Assembly: GCA_937916085.1 (NCBI GenBank)
Contig: CALGGO010000035.1
Coordinates: forward strand, 1-64,000
DNA: 64,000 nt
Direction of reading: 5' to 3'
From: an uncultured Prevotellaceae bacterium
Lineage (GTDB): Bacteria > Bacteroidota > Bacteroidia > Bacteroidales > Muribaculaceae
A program made the translations under genes and the position numbers. Below, in pieces: positions 42,150 through 49,585 of the stretch. The stretch's first letter is position 1; the number at the start of each line of letters is the position of its first letter. The notes under the pieces are model-generated. The model was not told where the DNA came from, did no database searches, and was given only the letters and a program-made list of their open reading frames with translations.

Positions 42150-43592
42150 ATGAAAAGTAAATTTTATCACGCGTTATCAAGTGTAGCGCTCTCGGCGGCA
42201 ATGATAGCCCTCGCAGTGCCAGCATCGGCACAAGGCCGACGACCAGGAGGACCTGGATCAGGTGGCAGTAGCGACCGCCCAAAATCGTCGATGCAGCAGT
42301 CTTCTTCATCGAGTAACCACTCCGACCGCAGCTCGGCACGCCCCAGTAGTCATAGCAATAATCGCAGTACGTCAACATCCCAAACACGCCCCAGTTCTCC
42401 AAGCAACAACCGCAGTTCACAAGGCGTGACGAACTCCAACTACCGCTCGTCGTATTCTGCTCCTGGCAGTGGCGACAACCGTCCTCGTGGCGGTGGCAAC
42501 CATGGCAGTGGTAATACCAGCGGTGGCAGAAACTATGGTGGCGACAACAAAGGCTACCAAAACCAGCGTCCAAACGCTAGCACTGGCCGACCTGAGAGCA
42601 CCAGCAAATATAACGACCGCATCCGCAATTATCAGCCGGGTAGCCAAACCAATAAAGGCAACGGCAACGTAACCCCAGGCAATGGCAATAATCGTCCTGG
42701 CGGCAATAATAATGGTGGCAACGCTCGTCCTGGTGGCGGCAACGACCGTCCCGGGAATGGTAATGTGAATCCAGGCAACGGCAACAACCGTCCTGGTGGC
42801 AATAATGGTGGTGGAAACTACCGCCCTGGTGGCAACAACGGCAACCATCGTCCTGGTGGCAACGGCGGCAATCACGGCGGCAATTATCGCCCAGGTAATG
42901 ACCGCCCAAATGGTCCTGGTAACAGCCGTCCTGGAGGACAAGGTGGATACAACCGTCCTGGTAGCCCACACCATGGTAGCATCAACCACGGCGGTCCACG
43001 TCCCGACTACAACCGTTACCGCTGGCACAGCGATATGCGTCCTCGCGGACCACGCGACCGCTGGTATGACTACTACCGCTACAACCGCTGGAGTTGGCAT
43101 GCCCCAATCGCTCCTCCTTTCCGTCAGTGGCGTCCACGCATCGTGTGGTACTATCGTCCCATCATCCCCACTGGTTATCGCTACTATACCTCGGCACCCA
43201 TCATCTCGGGAGTCCTGGGACTGGAGTTCGGCACCTATCTAGACGCTTCGCTCAACTACCTGTACTACAACGGCTACGACATCGATGGATATCAGGACAA
43301 TGTAGTGTATCTGCGCGACGTGAACATGATGGGTTACAGCTGGCCCGACGTGATGCTGCAATACGACACCAATGGAGGAATGTGCTATGCCGAGTTTGTC
43401 ACCTCAACCTCTTATCAGGATGACTACCGCTTCCGCAGCATCTACAACTCGCTGTGCAACACCTTTGGAACACCCATCAACAGCGGCAACGGCCACTTCT
43501 CGTGGTACGGACGCGACGGCAGCGGATTTGTCAACCTCAACACTATGTACGACGGCGGTCGCTTCTTCACCGTTCTCACCTTCGGCGTGTAA
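42150..43592 (+). CDS. Secreted Gly/Asn/Arg/Pro-rich repeat protein with a C-terminal globular domain
   Basis: A 480-residue exported protein. The signal peptide MKSKFYHALSSVALSAAMIALAVPASA fixes the start at 42150, not at the earlier in-frame ATG (42099). Residues ~28-130 are Ser/Asn/Arg-rich. Residues ~170-290 are degenerate repeats of PGNGNNRPGGNNG type with Tyr insertions (NYRPGGN). Residues ~300-360 are Arg/Tyr/Trp-rich, and ~365-480 look folded (SGVLGLEFGTYLDASLNYLYYNGYDIDGY...). The low-complexity part is basic and probably disordered and sticky. Function unknown. Confidence 0.82.
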   Translation: MKSKFYHALSSVALSAAMIALAVPASAQGRRPGGPGSGGSSDRPKSSMQQSSSSSNHSDRSSARPSSHSNNRSTSTSQTRPSSPSNNRSSQGVTNSNYRSSYSAPGSGDNRPRGGGNHGSGNTSGGRNYGGDNKGYQNQRPNASTGRPESTSKYNDRIRNYQPGSQTNKGNGNVTPGNGNNRPGGNNNGGNARPGGGNDRPGNGNVNPGNGNNRPGGNNGGGNYRPGGNNGNHRPGGNGGNHGGNYRPGNDRPNGPGNSRPGGQGGYNRPGSPHHGSINHGGPRPDYNRYRWHSDMRPRGPRDRWYDYYRYNRWSWHAPIAPPFRQWRPRIVWYYRPIIPTGYRYYTSAPIISGVLGLEFGTYLDASLNYLYYNGYDIDGYQDNVVYLRDVNMMGYSWPDVMLQYDTNGGMCYAEFVTSTSYQDDYRFRSIYNSLCNTFGTPINSGNGHFSWYGRDGSGFVNLNTMYDGGRFFTVLTFGV

Positions 43593-43667
43593 AACTTGTC
43601 ACTTAACACTTAAAACTTAACACTTAGAACTTAGAATTATTTCCTTTTCATATTTCGCTCAACAATG

Positions 43668-43704
43668 GCGTCGCTTCAAGCAACCTTGAAGCGGCGCTTT
43701 TTTT
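43668..43704 (+). terminator. Terminator of the Gly/Asn-rich protein gene
   Basis: GCGTCGCTTCAAG at 43668-43680 and CTTGAAGCGGCGC at 43685-43697 form a 13-bp stem with one G-U pair, followed by seven Ts. Confidence 0.88.
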
Positions 43705-43719
43705 CAGTTTTCTTCTCTT

Positions 43720-43813
43720 CTCGTTTTCTGTCCTCTCGTTTTCTGTCCTCTTGTTTTCTTGTCCTCTTGTTTTCTTGTCCTCTCGTTTTCTTGTCCTCTC
43801 GTTTTCTTGTCCT
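43720..43813. repeat. Octamer array alternating CTTGTTTT / CTTGTCCT
   Basis: Twelve units, mostly 8 bp (two early CTGTCCT units have 7), alternating CTCGTTTT or CTTGTTTT with CTTGTCCT. It lies between the terminator and the promoter of the DUF4286 gene. Confidence 0.85.
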
Positions 43814-43818
43814 CTTTT

Positions 43819-43850
43819 ATTGCTTTTTTCCGTTTTTCTGTGTAATTTTG
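43819..43850 (+). promoter_or_regulatory. Promoter of the DUF4286 gene, placed to give a leaderless message
   Basis: ATTG at 43819-43822 (near TTTG), a 20-base spacer, and TAATTTTG at 43843-43850. The start codon is at 43856, five bases after the -7 box, so transcription would begin at or beside the ATG. Confidence 0.65.
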
Positions 43851-43855
43851 CACTG

Positions 43856-44167
43856 ATGATTATCTGCAACACTACATATCATGTGGAATGCTCCATCAGC
43901 GGCGAGTTTATCGACTGGATGAAACAGGAATTCCTGCCACGTGCCATAGAGAAGGGTCTCGTGAGTAACCCTCGGCTTATGCGCCTTATGGGGCACAACG
44001 AGGGTGGCGCATGCTTTGCTCTGCAACTGCAAGCCTTCTCTCTCAAGCTCTTGCAGCAGTGGAATCAGGAAGTGGGCAAGGCGCTGCATCAGGCGATAAT
44101 TGATCGATTTGGCGATAAAGTGGCAGGGTTCACCACCTTTATGGAAGAAATTCCTCTTAAGTGTTAA
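43856..44167 (+). CDS. DUF4286 family protein
   Basis: A 103-residue cytoplasmic protein starting MIICNTTYHVECSISGEFIDWMKQEFLP, the DUF4286 family signature, with the family's C-terminal half including GKALHQAIIDRFGDKVAGFTTFMEEI. The fold is small alpha/beta; no function is known. The frame is open upstream only because of the octamer array. A promoter box ends five bases before the ATG. ruvC follows 110 bp later. Confidence 0.88.
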   Translation: MIICNTTYHVECSISGEFIDWMKQEFLPRAIEKGLVSNPRLMRLMGHNEGGACFALQLQAFSLKLLQQWNQEVGKALHQAIIDRFGDKVAGFTTFMEEIPLKC

Positions 44168-44276
44168 GTGTGAAGTTTTAAGTATTAAGTGGTTTCGTTG
44201 ATGGTTAGAGATTGTAGCGCATTTTATTTTGTCACTGTCTTCCATAAACGATAAACCATAAACGATAAACTAAAAA

Positions 44277-44870
44277 ATGGCTAAAGACGAATTTGACAAA
44301 ATAATAATAGGTATCGACCCTGGCACCAATGTGATGGGATATGGGCTGCTGGGGGTGAAGGGCGGCAAGCCATCGCTCATCGCTATGGGTGTGCTGCAAC
44401 TCAGCAAGATGGAAGACCACTACATGAGGCTGAGGCGCATCTACGAGCGGGTGTTGAGCCTCGTTGAGGAGTTCCTGCCCGACGAGATGGCGATAGAGGC
44501 GCCATTCTATGGCAAGAATGTGCAATCGATGCTCAAACTGGGACGCGCGCAAGGCGTGGCGATGGCTGCCGCGCTCGGTCGGCAGGTGCCCATAGCCGAA
44601 TATGAGCCCCGTAAAATAAAAATGGCGATTACCGGCAACGGCGCCGCCAGCAAAGAACAAGTGGCGATGATGCTCCAGCGGCAGCTTAACATCGACCCCG
44701 CCACCATGCCCGACCTGCTCGACGCCACCGATGCTCTCGCGGCAGCACTCTGCCACTACTATGAGAGCAAAAAGCCTTTTCCCAGCGCAGGTGCCAAATC
44801 TTGGAAAGACTTCATCAAAAAACATCCTGAGAGGCTGGCACAACGACAAACCGGCGAAGCCGATAACTAA
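44277..44870 (+). CDS. ruvC: Crossover junction endodeoxyribonuclease RuvC
   Basis: A 197-residue Holliday-junction resolvase. The acidic residues are in IIGIDPGTNVMGYG, MAIEAPFYGKN and LDATDALAAALCHYY; GRAQGVAMAAALGRQVPIAEYEPRKIKMAITGNGAASKEQV is the family's DNA-binding core. The start is at KDEFDKIIIGIDPG. Its leader is made of three heptamers (ATAAACC, ATAAACG, ATAAACT) just before the ATG. Confidence 0.96.
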   Translation: MAKDEFDKIIIGIDPGTNVMGYGLLGVKGGKPSLIAMGVLQLSKMEDHYMRLRRIYERVLSLVEEFLPDEMAIEAPFYGKNVQSMLKLGRAQGVAMAAALGRQVPIAEYEPRKIKMAITGNGAASKEQVAMMLQRQLNIDPATMPDLLDATDALAAALCHYYESKKPFPSAGAKSWKDFIKKHPERLAQRQTGEADN

Positions 44871-44947
44871 CACGAAGCGCGGCTAACTGGCAAAGTGTCA
44901 ACGGGTGAATGCTATTGCTATGATAATCATTTAATTACTCAAAGAAT

Positions 44948-46198
44948 ATGAAAATCAATCTTAAACAAACAAAATGGATTTACTCCGTTTTCTTGACAAT
45001 CGCAATGCTCGGCACCACAATGTTGAGCAGTTGTGACGAAGATAACGGATTGCCCTACTACGACGAAAACTCGCTCGACGCACCCTATCTCTTTTCCGAA
45101 GGGTATCAAGACAAAATCCAGTACCCCTATGAACTGGACACGCCGCTCTCTGACTGGCTGTCGCTCGTGCGCGACGACGTGAAGGTGTGCAAGCTCAGCA
45201 TTCCCGGCACCCACGACAGCATGACCGGCATGGGTTTCTACACCCCAATTGTCAAATACTTCTCCAACATCATGGCAATAAGCCAGGTCTCGACCTTTGA
45301 GGAGCAGATGACGTGTGGCATTCGTTTCTTCGACTTCCGCCCTGTGGTGGCTATCGACACGCTGGCCGAGAAGTCCGAAGACCGGCAAATCCTGCGGCTC
45401 GCACACGGTTTTACCGAGGTGAATGTGTCGTTTGAGGAATCTATCGACTGGATGCAGCAGTTCCTCAAGTCGCACCCCTCGGAGTTCTTCATAGTGAAGA
45501 TACAAGCCGACAATGGCATGGAGAGCCAGCAAAACTGGACTGTCTTGCTCAACAAGGTGCTCTCATTGCCAAAGTACGAAGGTCTGTTTGTCAAGAGTTG
45601 GCGTCCCGACATCACCGTGGGCGAGATGCGAGGCAAGATTTTGTGGCTCAGCCGCTACGACCTGCGTCCCGTAAACCCCGCATTCCACTATCCCGTTGCC
45701 TACTGTGACTGGCCCGACGAGGACCCCGATGTCGATGAGGAGATCCACCCTGAGCAACAGCGCAGCTGCGCTATCTACAACATGGAAGACCCTAGCATCA
45801 AAGCCACACTCTATAAGCAAGACTACTACAAGACCACGAGCGAGAAACGCATGGCAACCAAGATTTCTACCGTGCTCGACATGATGAAAAGCGCGCGCGA
45901 GGCAACTGCGAGCGACGAGAACATCTGGATTGTGAACCATTGCTCCGCCTATACCGAGGTCTCGGCACGGGGTTATATCACCAACGCCTCTAACCTCCAC
46001 CCCAGGGTAATTGAGGACCTGCTTTCCAACGAGGGCACAGTGGGTATCATGCCCATGGACATGTCGTGTCACGACTACGTGCATTGTATCATCAATGGCG
46101 GCACTCCCTACAACAGCGACTATCTCTACGGCTTCTATCCATGCAGCCAGTCGCTGACTAACCTGCTTGTCATGTCGAACAAGAAATTTTTTAAATAA
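44948..46198 (+). CDS. PI-PLC X-domain lipoprotein
   Basis: A 416-residue lipoprotein (lipobox LSSC, Cys29). It has a phosphatidylinositol-specific phospholipase C X domain: SIPGTHDSMTG holds the first catalytic His (H89), MTCGIRFFDFRPV the conserved Arg/Asp strand, and LAHGFTEVNVSFEE the second His (H153). Such enzymes cleave phosphatidylinositol or GPI-linked glycans without calcium. A surface-anchored form in a gut bacterium could act on host or bacterial inositol lipids; that is inference. An outer-membrane protein gene follows 5 bp later. Confidence 0.88.
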   Translation: MKINLKQTKWIYSVFLTIAMLGTTMLSSCDEDNGLPYYDENSLDAPYLFSEGYQDKIQYPYELDTPLSDWLSLVRDDVKVCKLSIPGTHDSMTGMGFYTPIVKYFSNIMAISQVSTFEEQMTCGIRFFDFRPVVAIDTLAEKSEDRQILRLAHGFTEVNVSFEESIDWMQQFLKSHPSEFFIVKIQADNGMESQQNWTVLLNKVLSLPKYEGLFVKSWRPDITVGEMRGKILWLSRYDLRPVNPAFHYPVAYCDWPDEDPDVDEEIHPEQQRSCAIYNMEDPSIKATLYKQDYYKTTSEKRMATKISTVLDMMKSAREATASDENIWIVNHCSAYTEVSARGYITNASNLHPRVIEDLLSNEGTVGIMPMDMSCHDYVHCIINGGTPYNSDYLYGFYPCSQSLTNLLVMSNKKFFK

Positions 46199-46218
46199 TC
46201 AATATGTTGGTAATCGTT

Positions 46219-47082
46219 ATGAAACAGTTTAGACATTTTGAATCACAGTTTTGCCGTGTGCTGATGGTGACTGCAGCAATAGTGTTCTTCGCCGCTGCCA
46301 TAGATGCGCAGGACAACGAGAACCTGAAACTTCACAGCGAGAACGGCATGTTGAATCACCTCGCCGTGGGTATCCAATCGGGTTTGGGCGGCACTGGCAT
46401 CGATGTGGCGATGCCAGTACACCGCATCGTCACGCTGCGTGCCGGCATCGTGGGCAATGCCGTTGGCGATATCAAGTTCAAGGCAATCAACACCGCAAGC
46501 GAAATCACGCAGTCGCAGCTCGTTGAGGACGATGCCGTCAATCGTGCAAGGATGATTGATAAGGTGGAACTCGCCATCAAGCCTCGTTTCTGGAACGCAT
46601 TTGTCATGGCAGAGATTCATCCTTTCCCCACGCCATTCTATTTTTCTGCCGGCATCTTCGCTGGCAACCGCACCTTCCTCCACTTCCGCAACACCAACGA
46701 CGGCGCACTGGAATCTCTCTACGATGCCAATAAAAAGGTTGAAGACTACAACACCCTCTACCACACCAACTATCCGCCAGTGGGACTAAAGTTTGGCGAC
46801 TACATCTTCACCGCCGACGAGAACTATAACATCGACGTGAAGATGAAAACTTGGGCTGTGAAGCCCTATCTGGGTATCGGCTTCGGGCAAAGTATGGCAC
46901 GCCACCACCGCTTGAGCGTCGCCGTCGATGCCGGGCTCCTGTTCTGGGGAGCACCAGAATTTGTGTTCAACAACGGCAAGAAAATCAAATCCACTTCAAA
47001 AGAGTCGGGCATCACACATTTTATTTCATGGTTCAAAGGTTATCCCATGATACAAATGCGCCTCGCCTACAAGTTCTTCTGA
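46219..47082 (+). CDS. Outer-membrane beta-barrel-like protein
   Basis: A 287-residue exported protein starting MKQFRHFESQFCRVLMVTAAIVFFAAAIDAQ (46219 is preferred to 46204 because it gives a cleaner signal peptide). The body has alternating hydrophobic strands such as LAVGIQSGLGGTGIDVAMPV, AVKPYLGIGFGQSMARHHRLSVAVDAGLLFWG, and a C-terminal MIQMRLAYKFF ending in Phe, the usual barrel end. It is likely cotranscribed with the PI-PLC lipoprotein (20-bp gap). Function unknown. Confidence 0.82.
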   Translation: MKQFRHFESQFCRVLMVTAAIVFFAAAIDAQDNENLKLHSENGMLNHLAVGIQSGLGGTGIDVAMPVHRIVTLRAGIVGNAVGDIKFKAINTASEITQSQLVEDDAVNRARMIDKVELAIKPRFWNAFVMAEIHPFPTPFYFSAGIFAGNRTFLHFRNTNDGALESLYDANKKVEDYNTLYHTNYPPVGLKFGDYIFTADENYNIDVKMKTWAVKPYLGIGFGQSMARHHRLSVAVDAGLLFWGAPEFVFNNGKKIKSTSKESGITHFISWFKGYPMIQMRLAYKFF

Positions 47083-47262
47083 CGCGTCACGCTTGATAAT
47101 GACATACACTTAAGAGGTGAGGATAGGTTTCTGAAGATAGTAAGAGGCTGTTGCAAAACTCCCACAGAATAGAAAACTACGGATTAATCTGATTTTTCTG
47201 ATTATTTATTCGACTTATTTTCAGGAAATTGTGTTTTTTTTTGTTAATTTCAGATTAATCAG

Positions 47263-47320
47263 AAAAATGCGATTAAACGAGGCTGAGCTTGCTCAATACC
47301 TTGCGAGTGTGAGCATTTTA
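47263..47320. repeat. Dispersed hairpin element, copy 4 (reverse orientation)
   Basis: Read on the minus strand it gives TAAAATGCTCACACTCGC, then TTGAGCAAGCTCAG, and ends TTAATCGCATTTTT, matching copy 1. It lies between two converging genes. A short 7-3-7 hairpin AAAATGC-GAA-GCATTTT follows at 47342-47358. Confidence 0.8.
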
Positions 47321-47435
47321 GCTAAAGGTGTTGCAAAACTAAAAATGCGAAGCATTTTAGCTCCCCCTCTAAGATAGAGGGGGTAGGGGGGAGTATGATA
47401 AACTCAAGGAATCTCCATTTCGCAAGTAGCAAACT

Positions 47436-47499
47436 GGCAAACTAACGAAGTGGCAAACTAGCAAGCATTGCGAGCGGCAAACTAGCGAAGCGGCAAAAC
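47436..47499. repeat. Eight in-phase octamers (GGCAAACT / AGCGAAGC)
   Basis: GGCAAACT, AACGAAGT, GGCAAACT, AGCAAGCA, TTGCGAGC, GGCAAACT, AGCGAAGC and GGCAAAAC in 8-bp steps. It ends four bases before the stop codon of the next minus-strand gene. The 421-bp gap 47083-47503 contains no gene. Confidence 0.88.
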
Positions 47500-47503
47500 T
47501 CGT

Positions 47504-48031
47504 CTAAATCTCACTATAATGGAAAGTTATCAGGTCGATGATTTTTCTTGCCGCGTCGTTTTTGCTCTCACATTCATGAAGTCGGACCTCGGGATTTGTC
47601 TGCTGGCAGAATATCAGAGGATACCAGCATGGCGTGTGCAGATGGCTCTCGGTCTCTTCATCGTCGTTGTGCCTCACATAAAACAGGTGAATGAATTTCT
47701 TTAGAGAGTTGGCATACATGATTTCGGCTATTGTGCCAGGGCATGCTGCTTCGTCGAGCACAAAAATGGCATCGGTGCAATTCTCTATCATCTGTTTCTC
47801 ACACATAATGATGTCCTCGGCATTCATGCTCTCGGCCTCGAAATAGAAAGGACCTACGTAGAGTACGTTGTCATTGATTAGTACACCATTCATGTCCTTG
47901 GGTTTCAGCAAAGTCTCTATGCTGCCAAGGATCTGTGCCCTATAGTCCTCGGCGGCAGCAATGTCAAAATCGTCGTCACGATAGTCGAAGCCAAAAGCAC
48001 CTCCAAAAAATAGTTTATACTGTGTATCCAT
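47504..48031 (-). CDS. Nucleoside 2-deoxyribosyltransferase-like protein
   Basis: A 175-residue cytoplasmic protein. KLFFGGAFGFDYRDDDFD at the start and ENCTDAIFVLDEAACPGTIAEIMYANSLKK (~105-135) follow the pattern of the nucleoside 2-deoxyribosyltransferase-like Rossmann family, with the catalytic-type Glu in the GTIAEI helix. Homologues exchange or remove bases from (deoxy)nucleosides or act on NAD-like molecules. Activity here is unproven. It has a promoter 37 bases upstream and is downstream of the SRP RNA on the same strand. Confidence 0.8.
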   Translation of the reverse strand: MDTQYKLFFGGAFGFDYRDDDFDIAAAEDYRAQILGSIETLLKPKDMNGVLINDNVLYVGPFYFEAESMNAEDIIMCEKQMIENCTDAIFVLDEAACPGTIAEIMYANSLKKFIHLFYVRHNDDEETESHLHTPCWYPLIFCQQTNPEVRLHECESKNDAARKIIDLITFHYSEI

Positions 48032-48067
48032 AAGGGTTATGCTTGGTAATCATGCTGTTTTCTGCCA

Positions 48068-48097
48068 CAAAGATAATGAACATTTCTAAAAATTCAA
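48068..48097 (-). promoter_or_regulatory. Promoter of the deoxyribosyltransferase-like gene
   Basis: Minus strand: TTTG (48097-48094), an 18-base spacer, TATCTTTG (48075-48068). The predicted leader is about 30 nt. Confidence 0.7.
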
Positions 48098-48158
48098 AAC
48101 TTAGAGTTGGGATTATTATATTTCGTGGCTAATTCCGCATTCCTTGACGTATGGGCAC

Positions 48159-48262
48159 AAAAAAAGGGTAAGAAGACTACATCGCGCCGCTACAACCTGT
48201 TACCCTTGCTTCGGTCAAGACCTGGGGGATTGGCAGGGAGCTGGCCGTGTAGGACTTACCCG
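48159..48262 (-). ncRNA. ffs: Signal recognition particle RNA (4.5S, small SRP RNA)
   Basis: Read on the minus strand, a ~104-nt RNA begins about GGGTAAGTCCTACACGG and ends CTTACCC followed by seven Ts. The two ends pair (GGGTAAG/CTTACCC, then CTACA/TGTAG). The tip contains CCCAGGTC, a short loop, ACC, GAAGCAAGGG, which is the conserved SRP domain IV pattern CAGG...GAAGCA that binds Ffh. A perfect promoter precedes it. No protein frame here is credible. Identification is by pattern and fold, not by database search. Confidence 0.88.
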
Positions 48263-48266
48263 GCTG

Positions 48267-48297
48267 CAAAGGTACAACTTTTTTTGTTACCAGCAAA
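48267..48297 (-). promoter_or_regulatory. Promoter of the SRP RNA
   Basis: Minus strand: TTTG (48297-48294), a 19-base spacer, TACCTTTG (48274-48267), placing the start at about 48262. Confidence 0.85.
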
Positions 48298-48387
48298 TTT
48301 TTTTTCGAAATCTTTGCTTAATTGGTGCCGATTGCAACTTACGGCTGTGTCTCTGTTTTAGGTTCAGTCGCAAAAATGTGGGGGCAA

Positions 48388-48406
48388 GACAAGTCTCCGA
48401 CTTGTC
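48388..48406. repeat. 8-3-8 hairpin GACAAGTC-TCC-GACTTGTC
   Basis: A perfect 8-bp stem with a 3-nt loop, closely related to the 6-3-6 hairpin CAAGTC-TTC-GACTTG at 9603-9617; both are beside a GTGGGGGC-type word. The rest of the 48298-48522 gap is AT-rich with three TTTGTAATTG words and no gene. Confidence 0.75.
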
Positions 48407-48522
48407 CATTAGTACATTTGACACTTGAGTACTTTATCTAAAGGCAACAATAAATAATTGTGAGCAATAAAAATAATTGTTTGTAATTGTTTGTAATTGT
48501 TTGATATAACCGAGATTGTGTT

Positions 48523-49290
48523 TTAGTCGATGTTTATCATCTCGTTGAGCGAGAAGCCTTCTTCTCCGCCGTGGGTGAGGTAGCCCATTTGGTTGGTGAG
48601 GAGGGTGGTGTTTCCTATGCGGGTGCCGCGCTTGGCGTTCCAGTGGGTGTGGCCGAAAATCCAGTAGTCGATGTCGCTTTGCTTGATAAACGATTCTAGG
48701 TCAACGACAAACGCCGAAGACAGTCCGTTGTCTTCATATCTCGGGTCTTCGGCGATGATGGGGCAGTGGTGTGTGACTACCACTTTGTGCAGTGCCGTGG
48801 ACTTGCTTAGCGCGTCTTTGAGCCAGGAGAGGCACTTGTCATGAGCGCGGGCGTAGTCGGTGGCGAGCAGGATGTGGTCGCCAAAGGCGATGCGGTGGCA
48901 GTCGTTCATATACATCTGTACCGGTGCAAGGTCGTTGTCGCTGATACGGCTCCACAATGTGGTGAAAAACAGCTCTGTATCACCTAGTGTGATGCTTCGG
49001 TTATTGACGTAGGTGACGTTTTTGCGAATAGGGTAGGTGAAGTTGGCGAGTGTGGCAAGCACATCCACGCGGTTGTAGTACTCATGATTGCCTGGCACGA
49101 TAAAGGTGTGGGCATAGTGGTCGCTGCACCAGTCCCAGAAGGGGTGCTCGCTTAGCTGTTTCTCCCCGAATAGCAGTATGTCGCCCGCCAGCACCAGGAT
49201 ATCACCCGCCACCTCAAGAGGATGCTCGTTGAGGTAGCGGGTATTTTCCTTAAATTCCAGATGCAAGTCACTGGCATATTGTATTTTCAT
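48523..49290 (-). CDS. Metallophosphoesterase
   Basis: A 255-residue calcineurin-like phosphoesterase. The metal motifs occur in order: YASDLHLEF (D-x-H), VLAGDILLFG, VPGNHEYYN, THHCPI and FGHTHWN. No signal peptide, so cytoplasmic. The substrate is unknown. Single gene, followed at its 5' side by the hairpin element copy 2. Confidence 0.9.
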   Translation of the reverse strand: MKIQYASDLHLEFKENTRYLNEHPLEVAGDILVLAGDILLFGEKQLSEHPFWDWCSDHYAHTFIVPGNHEYYNRVDVLATLANFTYPIRKNVTYVNNRSITLGDTELFFTTLWSRISDNDLAPVQMYMNDCHRIAFGDHILLATDYARAHDKCLSWLKDALSKSTALHKVVVTHHCPIIAEDPRYEDNGLSSAFVVDLESFIKQSDIDYWIFGHTHWNAKRGTRIGNTTLLTNQMGYLTHGGEEGFSLNEMINID

Positions 49291-49450
49291 CGTGATAATA
49301 TAAATTGCTGATGTTTATAAAGTAAAAAAAGCTTGATGTCAATCGTTTCTCCATATCCGGGCGTTATATCAAACAACTTAAACAACATGGGTAACAACAC
49401 TAACAACATCATTATTTAAGACCGAAGAAAAAATATTTGTTGTTATTGAA

Positions 49451-49514
49451 TAAAATGCTCACGCTCGAAATAACTTAATCAAGCTTAGTTCTTTGCTCGC
49501 TTAACCGCATTTTT
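49451..49514. repeat. Dispersed hairpin element, copy 2
   Basis: AAAATGCTCACGCTCGAAA, then TTAATCAAGCTTAG, ending TTAACCGCATTTTT. As with copy 1, ACAACA words precede it (49361-49410) and GTTGTT words follow it. It lies 3' of the TPR-like protein gene. Confidence 0.8.
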
Positions 49515-49585
49515 GTTGTTATTTGGTTGTGATTGTTGTTTTATATAACTGCGGCTAAGTCAATTAGCAACTTTATAAACTTGAG

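Noticed and set aside
42417..43100. Long minus-strand frame opposite the Gly/Asn-rich protein
   Set aside because: It is an artefact of the repetitive GGN/CCN composition. The plus-strand frame has a signal peptide and a folded C-terminus.
48107..48428. Two plus-strand frames over the SRP RNA
   Set aside because: The stretch has a full SRP RNA structure, promoter and T tail on the minus strand, and the peptides look random.
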